Below, one piece after another: positions 47,401 through 61,500 of a stretch of DNA of 64,000 bases (position 1 is its first letter; each line of letters begins with the position of its first letter). A program made the position numbers and the translations under genes. The stretch lies in NCBI GenBank assembly GCA_025738555.1, contig JAOVFP010000024.1, positions 682,001-746,000 on the forward strand. The letters run 5' to 3'. The notes under the pieces were generated by a model. The model was not told where the DNA came from, did not search any database, and saw only the letters and a list, made by a program, of their open reading frames with translations. The DNA is from Cyathus striatus (Eukaryota > Basidiomycota > Agaricomycetes > Agaricales > Nidulariaceae).

Positions 47401-50400
47401 ACATAATGATGAGTAAAGAACAAGTACGCCATTTCCTACGCACACATGTCTGGTTTTCTCATAAGCACCAACTTCTAAATAGTTCAAAGGCTCTTTTGAT
47501 GGATTTAGGCTTATTCTAATTGGCGACCTTCATGAACAGCCATTGTTACACCTTAGAATCAAGCCTTTCATCGTAGGCGCCAAGGAGTGGTCGGGACAGG
47601 TACTTTTTACTGATGCCTGTCAATGCTGTACTAATATCTTTCGTAGCTCCACTCAACCACGACCATGTCAACGCAGATTACATATTGGAACCTCTTAAAC
47701 TCGCACTGGGAGCCATGTAAGAACGTTCAAATTGACATACGGTTTCACTGACCCGCAAATTTAGTGATAGACCCATGGACTTTTACTATAACAGTAAGCC
47801 AACGACTTTTCTTTTGCCTTTTTTTATTGACTTCTCTTAGGCGACGAAAGACAATCCCACTGTTACTATGAGTATCAGCATGACAGCTAGAGAAAGGCTT
47901 GATCTTAATATAAGCTCTGCATTCATGGAATTGGGAGCCAATGTATTTCGTACGTGGAGTAAAGAAGGAAAACATGTCCTACAGAAAGCTCGCGGAACCT
48001 ATGCTCCATATCGCATAAGAAATCGAACTGGTTCTCCTATTTTTGTGTGGTCTGATACTGATAACGCTATCAACGCAAAAGATGCCGAAGCAGTTAAAAT
48101 TGTTAACAACCAGATCATAGACTGGAGATTTGATGACTGGAAGACAACCAGAGAAGTACTTCATTTACTATCATTCCCCATGACTAGCTATTAATAAAAC
48201 CTTTCTCAGCATGTATCAAGCAGCCAACAACATAACATAGGTATTCAATTCGTTGGAAAACCATGGGAGCAACTACGCAGCGTACCAGTGGATCGTGAAG
48301 GAGAATTTACGTTTCCTCTTCGGCCTATAACAGACAAATACCCCAGCAAATTGCTATGTGACGTGAAAGTAATTGACAACACCAAAATTGTTACCCTACG
48401 ATCGACTTACAAAATTGCAAATTATACCTTATATCCGTTGGAACTTATGGTTGTTGATGACGCCGGACATCCTGTTTATTCGCTCGAGAAAATTGTTCCA
48501 GGAGACGACTTCCCGCTACCAATTGAAGCAGTAACTCGGAACAGGATAAGAATTCAGCCAGACCGTAAACTTTCCATTGTTATGCTCTTCGCGCCAATTG
48601 ACATTTTACATATAGAAGGGTTTGGATATAAATGGTGCCCGCCTATTCGATGGGAAGACCTGGTAGTACGAAAAAGCTTTACTATTCGCTGTCCACACGC
48701 AGATCCCAATGAAGCGGCGTTTCGTTTCCAAGCCTGGGCACAAATGGATATAAACGATTCCAGGTAATGTCTCAGTCATGAAAAGGAACAACTTTACATT
48801 TAAATTTGAATATACATTTAGAAAGTACCCCAAGATAAATTTGAAGCTTCGCGCACCTCTAGAGTTAGAGAACCTGTTGCCGTACAACTTGGAGTATCGA
48901 ATCTATGACAAGAATACGAACCAGAATTGGAGAAGTTATTTGCGCAAAGGCGGAATTATGCCAGTTCATTCCATCGAACTTGGACACTTCGTACTCCTTA
49001 ATATTACGGTGCAAGATACAGGTGACTTGCTAGCCATTCATCTCTACCTATATTATGCTCTAACCCACGACATTTAGTTTTTAAACCTAGCGACTTTGCA
49101 ATTATTAATACTGACGGACATTCTGACTTTGATGTCGAGAGTAAACTGACTTTGCGAGATCAATTGGACAGGAAGCTGGATCTTAGGTTGAACTACGTGT
49201 AGGTCGTAATCATCGTATTTAGCTATGTTATTTAAATTTTCATCAGACGACATCCTGAATCGGGTGGCGCCTTCAAGCTACAGATTTATAGCCCTTACAT
49301 TGTTATGAATAGGACTGGGCTTCCTTTTTCAATTAAGACAACGCGCTCTTCTAGAGCAGGATCTCATGATGTGGCAGGTGATACTAGACCCGGTACGTTG
49401 AAGGTATATTTTTGTATTGAAATGTGCTGAGATACTCCTAGACGTACTCTCGAGTTCAAGCCCATTTTGTACGTCTTCACAATCGTCCTGACCTATAGTA
49501 TCTGAATATTTAATTGTCAGTGCTGTCCCATCCGAGCGAAAACGGGCACGAATATTTATTCAAAGTTAGCGACTCGGCATGGTCAAAGGTAAGATTTACT
49601 CCAAAAACAAACCAGCATGATGGAGTTTATAATCTACCTTAGCTGGTGTCTGTGGAAGCTCCGGCCGCTGAAACTGAGTTGGCAATTCCATCGGAACGCC
49701 AAAAAGCAGATGAGGTTATTGTAGGCCTCTCATGGAGTGAAGGATTGGGTAAATACAAGATGACAAAGATCATAACCATCTCCCCCCGATTCCTAATTCG
49801 AAATTTACTGGCGGAACCTATCGCTTTCCGGGAACATGGCGTAGCACCGCGAGAAAGGAATATCATAAATCCAGGACAGAGAAGTCCGATTCACGTTATT
49901 CGATCGGGGGGCAAGAAATTGTTAACGGTAGCTTTTCCGGGACTCAATGCCCAATGGTAATTATTAGCTTATCTGAATCTGCTATTAAGTATTCATTATG
50001 TTAAGGTCACCTCCAATTAACATCGAGGATATTGGCGTTGTACATTTTCGTCTGCGACAAACAAGGACAGATGGGCAACAGCAGCTAATCCTGCTTCGTG
50101 CGGATGTTCGCTTACAAGGCTCTAGTATATTCATTTTTTTAAGCAATGCAGGAGATGCATGGCCGTTTGAAATCGAGAATGATAGTGACTATATGTTCAA
50201 GCTATGCCAGAAGGTAAGTAAATAAACTCTTCAAAGAATCAACTTATAATTCATGATCTTAGGATACGAGTCGCGAACTTCAAGCGACCGACAGCTCAAG
50301 TGTAAACTATACCTTGGGGGCACATTCAACTTTGCAATATGCATGGGATAATCCGTCAGCGTACGATAGAAAGATCGTGCTAAATATCAGCCGGTCTACT

Positions 50401-53028
50401 CGCGCCATTGACATCATGGAGATTGGAAATCTTATTCCGTTCAAATTTAATGTAGGTAAGCCTTTTCGCTGAGGAATACCCGGTCTCATTCGCTGGCCTT
50501 AGCACAATGAACGGAGTAAGGCTGTTTCGCTTGATGTCCGTGCAGTTGGCCAGAAACAAGTCTTGCGCATTACCAACTATAATCCAGACTCTAGTGTCTA
50601 CAAACCTAGACAACGCAGCAATTCATTATCATCTACAAGGCATGATACTATTTCTAGCAACACTGAAGCCTTTGAAGCAGTGCAAGAAGATATAGCGGCG
50701 GATTTGATCATATCTATAGAGTTTGCCGGTATAGGAATATCTCTCATTAACAAGCGTTTAACGGAGGTTATCTATGTCACAATCGGGACCTTAAGATTTG
50801 AATATACCAACAGCGCTGTGGCTCAAGCTATAAACATCTCGTGTGGTACCTTGCAGATCGACAATCAGCTTCATGATGCTGTTTATCCTGTGGTCCTTCA
50901 ACCCACTCCCATTCCAAAGGAGTCAGCTGGACTTGCAGCTTTGCCCACGGTACAGGGATCTGTGATCTGGCTGAAAGATAATGGTAAGAAATAAACTTCG
51001 CTCTGATGTTTTCCCCACCAATAAATTGGTTTAGAACATGGGGTCCTTTTTGTCAAATATTGCTCTATCTTACTTCAAGCCTTAACGTTGGAGGCCGATG
51101 AAGATCTGTTATTTTCCTTGTACGACCTTGTTCAAATTAAGGGCATTTCGTGGGAAGACGATACAGAAGAGTGTGTTTCCTGTGTTACCACCCGAATTGT
51201 CATCTGATAAGATTTTAGTATTCTCATCAGGGAGTTCGATGATATTCCTGATCCTGCTGGAGACGCGGAAGGGCAAGAACTTTATTTTGAAGTCCTTGAA
51301 TTACAGCCAATAAGACTTTCATTGTCTTTTATGCGGACAGAAAGAGTTAGTAGCGAAGAGAAGTAAGCGTGTCCATTTTTTCTTAGACTTGTAAACTTAC
51401 ATTCGCAGACTGAGCATTCGAAACCCCCTTGCTGTAGTTGTGAATGCTCTTACGATGACAGTTGGTAACATCAATGACGCATCATTGGAGTTAAATGCAT
51501 TGGGAATCAAAGACGTTCGCTTGACAACTGCAGAATTGCGGAGCAGGATAACATATCACTATCGGCAAGATGTTCTTCGTCAATTGTATAGAATCCTTGG
51601 ATCAGCAGACTTCATCGGAAACCCAGTGGGACTGTTTACGAATGTCAGTTCAGGTGTTGCGGATATTTTCTATGAACCGTTCCAAGGAGTAGTAATGCAT
51701 GGCAATCGCGAGTTAGGAATAGGCATAGCTAAAGCAAGTAATAATTTCTTCCCATTACGGGCAGTGTTAACATTTAACAGGGAGCGGCAAGCTTTGTGAA
51801 GAAGACTGTCTTTGGAGTTAGCGACAGTGTGACCAAGTTTACAAGTAGTCTAGGGAAAGGTGACGACTCAGACAATCATATGTTTATATTTCTTTCCGTA
51901 ATTATCGATTCTAGGCCTCTCCGCTGCAACCTTTGACTCTGAATACCAAGCGCGTCGAAGGATGACACAAAGGAGAAACAAACCTCGACATGCAATGTGA
52001 GTTTAGGTACATCATGCGCATACATCGCCATTGATAGCATTTTCAGATATGGAGTTGCTGCCGGGGGAGAAGCTTTTGCTAGCAGTGTGACAAGTGCTGT
52101 AGAAGGGGTTTTAGTATGGTCATTTCATTAGTATACGCCATGTCGAGTTGACAATTTTCCAGATGAAGCCTCTAGAAGGTGCAGAATCGGAAGGTGCGCT
52201 AGGATTTTTCAAAGGAATGGGTAAAGGGCTCGTTGGGTCAATATTTGTGTTCTACGCGTTTAGAACTACTGTGCTGACCTTGCATACAATTCATCAGAGC
52301 CGTAACGAAGCCGGTGGTCGGCGTCTTTGACCTGGCTTCCAATGTCTCAGAAGGTGACTGTTCTGTTAGATCTGCATACAGCTTTAGTTCTACTGACTAA
52401 TGCGAAAAGGCATACGCAACACAACGACCGTGTTCGATAGTCCCGAGAGGGATCGGATTCGACTGGTGAGCTAGAAGTTTCAGCTACTGAAGTTTTTTTT
52501 ATCTCACTCAATCACACCTCATCTCATAGCCAAGACTCATCCCAGCTGATGGTACCCTTCGGGTATAACATTTTGTATTATTCATTACTAGGTTCTATGC
52601 TTATTGACTACATAGTCTTACTCTGCACGCGAGGCGCTGGGACAGTATTGGATGAAAGACCTGAACAATGGCGCATACAGATCTGAGTCTTATATTGCTC
52701 ACATCAGTAAGTCGATTTATGAAACCTACTTCCGCGTGACGCACCTAATGCGCGATTAGACTCTCCAGGCGGAGATAATGTTATTCTTCTGACTTCAGCT
52801 CGCGTGATATCATTCTGGTCTAGGAAGCTGCGGCTAGATTGGGAACTACCGTTTAGCCAAGTGCAAGGCGTCACTGTTGAGGACACGGGAATCAGGTTTA
52901 CACACAAGGCTGGAAAAGAGAACGACAAATTTGCGTTCATTCCAGATAAATCTTCGCAGTCCTGGTTCTTCGGGCAGGTAGCTACAGTGGTGAAGTCTTT
53001 CAATGCAAGACGACGAATGGATTCCTAA
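41404..53028 (+). CDS. VPS13: Vacuolar protein sorting protein 13 (bridge-like lipid transfer protein)
   Basis: A very long protein (about 3,000 aa or more) built from dozens of exons that join in frame where tested. It forms a hydrophobic channel moving bulk glycerolipids between organelles at contact sites. Exon 1 (41404..) gives MWWLDPGKEVLNV, then LFNRILAPYVENLDLNQVNY and GQGQLTLRNLRLKKGALDKF: the chorein domain. GLEYALQTHKTIDVQ and other repeating-beta-groove modules follow. The VAB adaptor-binding domain includes PYNLEYRIYDKNT and FLIRNLLAEPIAFRE. The ATG2_C-like DH-like region reads RQLYRILGSADFIGNPVGL and YGVAAGGEAFASSV; the C-terminal PH-like domain has LTSARVISFW and LPFSQVQGVTVEDTG, ending NARRRMDS. 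Long read-through frames in the middle are exons, not breaks. Confidence 0.94.
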
Positions 53029-53292
53029 AATAAAAATAAAACGAACACTAATCTGTACAAATGGAATGGGAAGAGATCCATAAAATATGTATACTATGAA
53101 CTTCTGTAACACGTACTGTTTGAAGGCAGGCATAACGGGGAATTAAGTAAAAGTCGCCAAACAGTTTAACGACATGAAAGTATGAGAACAAATATCAAAT
53201 AAATATGTTTATTGTGCTTTACGGTTTACCTCAATTCTGGCTCGTTAAGCTTCGCCGTGTTGGTGTTTCTGACCATTTTCTGCATAACTACC

Positions 53293-56200
53293 TCATGGAC
53301 TGGCCGAGTAAGCACTTTGAAAATCCGTATCCGAGTCGTCGGCAGTGGCTACCACGGTCACGAAAGCAGGGGCGGGAGGACTTACATGCGGAATTGCCTC
53401 TGATTCATTAACACCTTTATCTAAGTTGAACGAAGTGCGAGTTGGAGTCCGAATATTGGACTCAAGTGTCGTCGGACTTGGCGCTCCGACTGTATTCTCT
53501 TGCGTGTTTGTTTGCGTAGACGACTCAGTCCCACTTCTACCTCTGCCTGACATCGTTTGTCTGGAACGGAAACGATTCCTTGAAGCTCGGGAACGAGTTG
53601 TGGTTTCAGAGAGAGATTCGTCGCCACTGTCTTGGCTAGTTGGTTTCCACTTGGCTGATGGTCGACGGTCACTGGCAAGCGCGGTTTCCAGCTAATATAA
53701 ATCAGCATCCCATTCTTAATACACACATATATATATTTATACTTTTTGTTGAATTTCAAGGACTTTTTGAGCAATTTTATCGCTCTTCTGACTGATTCCT
53801 TCGTCAACAGCGCTCATGCCATCTTGAGGGAGGTCGACTTCCGTTGCAGAAAATCGCTTTTTCTTTGGAAAGGAGACGGTTTCATCTCCGTCCCCTCCCG
53901 CATGTTCTGAGTCCAACGGTTCTTTTTTTGAAACTTGTTCTTCTTCATATTCCTCAGTTAGCGTCGATTCTGTACCAAATGAACGTAAATGTTTGGTCTT
54001 TCCAGCATCGCTGGTGCGCCTCGACCTTGAACCGGAGAACTCGGAAAGACGACTGTGTGGCCTCGAATTTGTATAGTCGGAATCATCAACGTCAACAGCC
54101 ATAGAAGCCAATGCCCTTTCGATCTGTGCTTCAACTTCGGCTATCATCTCTGCACGTTCCTGCTCCATCTTCTCCATGGTCTGCTTCATACGCTGAAGTT
54201 CCAAGACAGCTTCCTGGTGCGCTTGTTCTGTGTCTTTGAGTTCTATAATACATATTAGAGAATAGTATTTTTGTGTTCGCATGGGACCTACGGTTTTGCA
54301 ATTTGGATTTCTCGGCCGCAGTGAGTGTAACTAAACCCGAGAGACGCTTTGTCTCTCGCTGTTCTTTGTTAATCTTGGCTCTCAATTGGGTGGCTTCCCC
54401 ACTTAGTTTCTCGGCATACTGCTCGAAAGTCACAAATTTGTCTCGCCACAAATCAGATTCCGTCATTAAAAAGTTAAGCCTGCGGGAAAGACGGCCAATC
54501 TTGGTCTCAAGGTCGTCTCGAGCATCCACAAAGGCAGTAGCCCGTTTCCTTATAGAGTGCTGAATCAGCTGCTCCGCAGCGGTTAGCTGTGGCGGACGCT
54601 TGACAGAACCAAACATGCTGATACGCTTTAACAGCGATGGCTTCTTGAACTAAATTATTTATCAGATAATATTCTAAGCCATGTACATTGAACATATATA
54701 CCTTGTCCTGAAGCACGCTATCAAATGCCTGTATGATGCGCGTCGAGTGCCACCATTCTGGAGGTTTGATTTGGTCTGCAACGGCAGCAGAAGAAGCACC
54801 CCTCTTTGCTTGAATCTTGCAAACTGGTCGGAAGCGTCCAGCAGGGAACGCCTCTTTAAATTCACTAGAATACCGTAAATAAAATAATCTATAAGGATCG
54901 TTAAAGCGTACCTCGGGATGCAGTGGTCTGGATGATAGTGAGGCTCAAATGCAACAAGCAACCTTTGCCTGTATTTTTCGCGTTGCTGCTTTGTAGACAC
55001 GACACCGGTTGGTGGGGATGGGCAGTTACTAAATCAGAATTGTTTAATATACATTGATTTTAATGTAATGAATGTGGCATACATATAATTAATATCCCTG
55101 GATACAAACTTCAGTGTAAGTGAATCCGAGAAAATAAACATCGTTCACTCACAAATCACAAATACAAACTTCGGGAGATGGCCTTATGCTGTATCTTGCT
55201 TCAGTGGCCAGTCCCATGATCCATGGACCGGGGTCGTCGATGTATATCTTGGCGTCGCGAGAGTGTACAGCAGGAAGGGCAATACCATTCCAACCCCGAA
55301 GTTCAACAAGATACTTGATCGTGGCGACTGCAATCTGAAGCGTATGTGAGAGGGGGTCCATGTTCATATGTATGTAAGAGGCCTACTCCAAGCATTGCAG
55401 GGTAACGGGAGAAAAATAGGACACGACCGGTGGGAGCCAAGGCAATCTGTGTTCATAAAGGGCTCAGTCCCAAAATGAAGAACACATCATGAATACATGC
55501 CTCGCAGACTGTGAGAATGTTGTCAATATTTAGCGCTTTGAAAAGGGGCCACATAGTAAAGTTGATGTCAACCAGACCACGACCGAAATCTAGACCACCA
55601 GGGAAACGAGCAATGACTTCCAGACTGGAGTCTCCGCCGTCGCTCTTGGGACTAGCATCAAGTTTGATCAAATCACCAGCTCTGGGGGCGGGATGGGCGA
55701 GGATTTTTGATATCTGCAACGTATGAGACTGGACATCTTTCGAGAATCGAGCCCAAGATAAGGTCAGGTAGTCGCGCATGAGATCGTACACAGGGTGACG
55801 AGAGACAAGGGCTGCTCAGGTATTAACTTCCAATCACAAGACAGATGAAAGAATGAGTAAAACACACTTAATGCGTAAGGAAGCCAAAACACCGTATCTC
55901 CAGGTAGAAAGAGTGTGCTTTCTCCAGGTCCATGACCTACAGTGCTAGCAACTTCAAAATCGCTTTCGCTCATGGCACCGTCGGCCTCTGTTTCTCCACC
56001 ATCAGTCTCTGCATCTGCCCATGGACCACGAGCGCTCTTCTTTGCGCTTCTTCTGGCCTGTACTGTAGGATCTTGGGTATCGCTGCCATGCCCAGAAATA
56101 TCGACCCTTAAATTCTTGAGACGGGAGGCAACTAGGGACTGTGCACTTTCCTTTCGAGAGCGTCCAGCCTCGAGAGTGCGGCGAATTGCAGTGCTGCGTT

Positions 56201-57420
56201 CAGCATCTGCATGGGACCATACAGTAAGACAAACGCCATGATAGGTGATAGTGTTGCTGCTCTGAAGGTCAGCAGGAGCGGAACCAACAGCGGACGCGTT
56301 GTTGGCTCCATGCCCTAGGAGGCTTGGTGGACCAAGATAAGCGGAGGAGGGACGGGCGAAAGGATCGTCCGAATAAGGATAGGCAAACGTGGCTGCCGAA
56401 GAGCGGTTGTCTGTGGTTGTCAAGACAGAGGCACGGAGAAGATCGCCGGAAGGGGTGGGAGCTAGCGGTGTACTAGGCGCCGGAAGGGTAAAGGTAAAGG
56501 TGTGGATTGTTGAGGCGGGCTGGAGAGTGGAGGCTATAACTTCGACTTCACGCGTGAAAGAAAGCTTTTTAAAGTGTTCGTTTTAGACTAACAAAGGATG
56601 AGCAGAATGAAGTTACCTTGAGTGCTTTAGAAAGCATTTTGCCGACCTCCTGTTTGCTTAGGGCGCCAGCACCTTTCAGAACATCTTCGCCTTTGCCCCG
56701 TTTCTTTTTTTTGCCTCCAGCACCTGGACTGACGGTGCTACCAAGAACTTCTGGTCTCCACCAGCGATTCACGGCACCTTCGCTGTGGTGGAGGCCCATA
56801 ACGGCATCTGGGTCTGCAAGAGTCCAAGTATGAGGCGATTTGGGAAGACCAGATACAACATAGAGAGAGGTAAGGGGTAAAGACGGGATATGAGAAGGAG
56901 TGGCAGGAGGATCTCTGACAGAACGAGTGGAAACGATAGAGTTGCGTGCTGAAGCAGGAATAGGCTCCATACTTCTGCGATGCTTTATGCCGAGAATGCG
57001 GGAGGCTTTGTCGGCACGGTGGTGAGAAAGAGCGGAAGGGTTAGGGACAGCAGTAGGGGTATTTACAGTAATGTAGTCTAGTTCATCTGCGAGAGCGGGA
57101 GAGTCATGGGAGGGAGGAGGAGGAGGAGGAGGAGGGGAGATGACGGGAGCAGATGAAGAGGGGTGGGCGGAATTTTGAAGGGATATGTTGATGATCGGAG
57201 CTGTAGTTCCAGAAGAGGATGGACGTTCCATTTTGGGATCGCGTCGGGAGCTTGTGACGGAGGGATTGAAAGAGGACTTTGAAGTGAGTGAAACAGAACG
57301 AACAGTGTTTCTGGTATCTAGGAGAGACTGCTCTGAGAAACGAGAGGACAAGACCCTGTCTGAAGGGGCAGAAGGGGTGGAAGGATGTACGGCAGGACGG
57401 CGGAGAGTGTGGGTAGACAT
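53293..57420 (-). CDS. DENN-domain protein (putative Rab guanine-nucleotide exchange factor)
   Basis: About 1,200 aa. A Ser/Pro-rich N-terminus has a run of eight prolines (SPPPPPPPPSHD). uDENN-like: LYVVSGLPKSPHTWTLADPD, then TYHGVCLTVWSHADAERS. cDENN: FWLPYALTLVSRHPVYDLMR, DFGRGLVDINFTMWPLFKAL, ILTVCEIALAPTGRVLFFSR. dDENN-like: GPWIMGLATEARY, ICDLDINYVNCPSPP. The C-terminal third is coiled coil (TAAEKSKLQNRLKDTEQAHQ, LQRMKQTMEKMEQERAEM) followed by an acidic and Ser/Thr-rich tail. Such fungal DENN proteins are expected to activate Rab GTPases on endomembranes; the specific Rab is unknown. Introns are short and phases agree. Stop and start lie in clear context, but the last exon boundary (SAYSASP) is less certain. 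Confidence 0.88.
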
Positions 57421-58538
57421 GGGGGGGCGAGCTAGGGATATATGGGGGATTAATATGAAGCGGGCGCTGTAAGCTGTCAGAAATTAAGAGATTTAGTAAA
57501 GGGAGAAGAGGAGGAGAATGAGAAGGGAGAGGATTAAACGGAGAACATGAGGAGAAGGGCGAGGAAGAGGAAGAAGGAGGAGAATATAAGACGGGGTACT
57601 ATATGTATTAGTATGAGATGAAACCTTTGGACGCTATGGTTTATCCCACTGATATCTCAGGGCAATATCCACCAGCTGAGCTTCTTCTTCTCTTCAGGCA
57701 CTTCCTAGCGTCTTCCTCTCATCCCTCGCTTAGCCCACTCCACTCGCCCTTTCTTTCGCCCTCCCGTCCCTTCCCCTTCCCCTTCCTCCCTCCTCCACCA
57801 TCTCCCTCACCACCCGCTCCCCACCGAGACATACCCCAGGCCCCATCCTGCTCGAGACCAACTTCGCCGTGCTTGGCGACCGACGAGTAACCTTTGCAGG
57901 TGCGTATGGCCATGAATGAATGAACTGCCCGGACGTAAAACGCGATCACGTGCACAAGATCCAATCGCAGATCCTTCATGTAAAATTTCAGCGCTCGTGG
58001 GAACAAGCGCCGTTCTACCCGTCTCTCTTAATATTGATGCTTGCTGTTTGCTGCCGCTCTCGACTTGCTGGCTCTGCCTGCAGCCATGTATGGCGTCTTA
58101 CTCCACCGCTCTCGTCGCCCCCAACCACAGCAACTGGCCAGCATTGTCCTCCTGCATTGCGTCTCCATATTTTACCGATACATTCTACGCGGAATGTTCC
58201 ATCACCATCATCCGACCACAACTGTGGGTGGACCGAGATGGACCGTTTCGCGAGTCGCGACCACATCCCTCCACATCCCCATTCGCGTTTCGACGTAGCG
58301 GGAAATCTGGAATGATGCGCTCTCACAGTAAATTGATGCGCCTACTATAGTGATGCAACGATCGGTCACGTGGTAAATGATATCACCGAGAATGTTCTCG
58401 AGCCCGCTCCCTTCTCCAACCCTCTCGACTCTTACAGCATGCGCCAGAGCCCTTGACCTACATATATATCCTCTGCTTGCACGCCCATATTCATAGCAAT
58501 ATCCATTTAACTAATCCTCTATCCCTACTCTAATCAAC
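57421..58538. other. Shared divergent promoter region of the DENN gene and HSP104
   Basis: Purine-rich on the plus strand (57480-57600), then strongly pyrimidine-rich (about 57690-57800, CCTTCCCCTTCC-type), then GC-richer sequence. Small frames inside are low complexity. Heat-shock elements near 58191 and 58389, and a CATATATATC TATA-like box at 58461, belong to HSP104. Confidence 0.6.
58389..58403 (+). promoter_or_regulatory. Heat-shock element (three units)
   Basis: aGAAt-gTTCt-cGAGc matches nGAAnnTTCnnGAAn with one mismatch in the third unit. It lies 136 bp before the HSP104 start. A two-unit match, gGAAt-gTTCc, occurs at 58191-58200. Confidence 0.7.
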
Positions 58539-61500
58539 ATGGCTTCCAACATGGACTTTACCGAGAAATCCCAGCAAACCATTGCAGACGCCATTCAGTT
58601 GGCCAAAGATTACTCCAATGCACATTGTACGTGTCGATGTTTTCCGTACACTCTCCTCTCAACTCACGTCTTTTTCTTTCAGTACAACCTGCCCACCTTG
58701 CTTTCGTTCTTTTAAACGAGGGTCAGTCAACAAATGGGCAACCCGCAACCGGTGGTGCACCTTTGTTCGCATCTGTCATATCACGCGCAGGAGGCGATCC
58801 AGTAAGTCTTTTTCTCTCCAGATTCCTGAATACTCGGCAACTTACAACAATGTCTCTAGGCCACCGTCAGACGCTCCATTCAAAAGCTCATTGTTCGTTT
58901 TCCTGCTCAGTCACCACCTCCGGATGACATTGCCCTCGCTCCTGCAACCAACAAGATTTTACGCGAAGCACAGAATCTTCAGCGCACCATGCATGATTCG
59001 TACATCGCCCAAGATCACATCCTGCTCGCTCTTCTCAAAGATCCATCCATAACCGGCGTTCTCAAGGAAAATAGCCTCACAGAAGCTACTATCAAGACCG
59101 CTATCGAGCAGATCAGGGGCAATCGTCGAGTGGAATCCAAGACTGCCGAAGAAGGCTTTGATGCCCTTCAAAAGTATGCTGTCGACCTCACCGCACTTGC
59201 CGAGGAAGGAAAGATCGACCCCGTTATTGGACGAGATAACGAGATTCGGCGCGCAATTCGCATCCTTTGCAGGAGGTGAGCATCACAATTTTACTTTAGT
59301 TATTCCGGACACTAATTGTTGATCTGTAGAACCAAGAACAATCCTGTTCTTATTGGCGAGCCTGGTGTTGGAAAAACTGCCATTGCTGAAGGCCTCGCCC
59401 AACGTATCGTTAAGAGGGACGTACCGGCAAGTCTCTTCGCACGGCTCTATTCCCTGGATATGGGTGCATTAATGGCAGGCGCTAAGTATAAAGGGGAATA
59501 CGAAGAGCGCATCAAATCCGTCCTTAACGAAGTTGAGAAGGCTGCGGAAGAGGGACCTGGCGTTATTCTTTTCATCGATGAGCTTCACCTCATTATGGCT
59601 GGCAGTGGCTCTACGGAAGGTGGCATGGACGCAGCCAACTTGTTCAAGCCTCTTTTGGCTCGCGGCAAGCTTCGCTGCATTGGTGCTACCACTCTCACGG
59701 AATACCGCAAGTATATCGAAAAGGATGCCGCCCTCGAACGTCGATTCGCTCAAGTACTTGTCAACGAACCTAGCGTAGCTGAAACAATCAACATTCTCCG
59801 CGGCATTCGAGAGAAGTATGAGGTGCACCATGGTGTTCGTATTATGGACGGTGCTTTGATCCAGGCTGCAACATTGGCGCATAGGTACCTCACTTCCAGG
59901 AGGTTACCCGATTCTGCTATAGACTTGGTCGATGAAGCCTGTGCTAGGTATGTTCATTTGATTGTACTTCATGTACTATAAATAATAACTATATTTGTTA
60001 AATTATAGCGTACGGGTTACACGCGAAACTGAACCCGAGGCCATCGACAAACTACAGCGCCGGAAGCTCGAGCTTGAGATTGAAATACATGCCCTCGAGC
60101 GTGAGAAAGACCCTGCAAGCAAAGAGCGGCTACAGAATGCTCGTAAAGCTATTGCAGAGGTCGACGACCAGTTGAATCCCCTTAAAGCAGCCTACGAGAA
60201 CGAGAAGTCGAGGGGGGACGAAATTAATCAGGTTCGCAAACGCATCGATGAGCTAAAGGCAAAGGCTGAAGAAGCAGAGCGAAGGTGTGTTTTTCATGAG
60301 TTGACTATAGCACGGTGCTAATTTTTCAAACATAGATATGATCTTGCCACTGCGTCAGATATTCGCTACTACGCACTTCCCGACGCTCAGCAAAGGTTAG
60401 AGCAGCTTGAGGCGAAGAAAGCTGCAGAGGATGCGGCCGCTGGAGGAGGTACAGATACGGTTACTGCAGAGCAAATTGCCGAGATTGTTGCAAAATGGAC
60501 GAACATCCCCGTTACTCGGCTGGTAACATCTGAGCGCGAGAAGTTGCTGAAGATGGAGAAGGTTTTGACTGAAAGCGTTGTTGGGCAAAGCGACGCTGTT
60601 AAGGCAGTTGCAAATGCCATTCGTTTGTCAAGGAGCGGTCTTGCGAACCCTAACCGGCCGATTGCCAGTTTCTTGATGGCGGGTCCTTCGGGAACAGGAA
60701 AAACACTTATGGCAAAGACGGTATGTGAGCTCCTTTTTGTCTTTACATACGTGGTGCTGAATTATTGATCATAGCTCGCGACCATATTGTTCGATTCACC
60801 CGACACTATGATTCGTATTGACGCTTCTGAGTACTCCGAAAAGCACTCCATCTCTCGTCTCATCGGTTCACCTCCCGGTTACGTTGGCTATGATCAAGGT
60901 GGTCAGCTGACCGAATACGTCCGCCGCAAGCCTTACTCCATTATTCTCATTGACGAGATTGAAAAGGCGTGCCGTGAATTCGTTACCCTGTTCCTTCAAG
61001 TTCTCGATGATGGAAGGTTGACGGATGGCCAAGGTCGTGTTGTGGACATGCGAAATACAGTGATTATCATGACGTCCAATTTAGGTGCTGCTTACCTCCA
61101 TGAAATGGGAGAAGGGTCGATAAAGCCGGAAACTCGCACATTGGTTATGGGTGCTATCCAATCACATTTCCCTCCTGAATTTATAAATCGTATTGACGAA
61201 ATTATTGTCTTCGTAAGTTCTTACTGATGCCTTGCTTTCACTATTTTTACTGACTTTGTTTATTCAGCGCCCATTATCCCGAAAAGATATGTTAAAGCTT
61301 GTCGACATGCGTCTCAAAGAAGTAGAGGATCGTCTTTCCGAGCGGAAAATCACACTGGACCTCGATTCGGAGTCCAAAAACTACCTTATGTCTGTTGGCT
61401 ATTCACCGGCATATGGTGCTCGTCCCCTTAACCGCGCGATCCAAAGCGAGCTGTTGAACCCGCTTTCGGTTATGTTGCTTTCCAATCGTATTCTGGATGG

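Noticed and set aside
41404..53028. Several separate genes within this interval, each with its own long ORF
   Set aside because: The pieces join in frame in order and match one VPS13 from chorein domain to PH-like end.
57618..58350. Overlapping plus-strand frames upstream of HSP104
   Set aside because: Low-complexity Ser/Pro/Leu translation of a pyrimidine-rich promoter.
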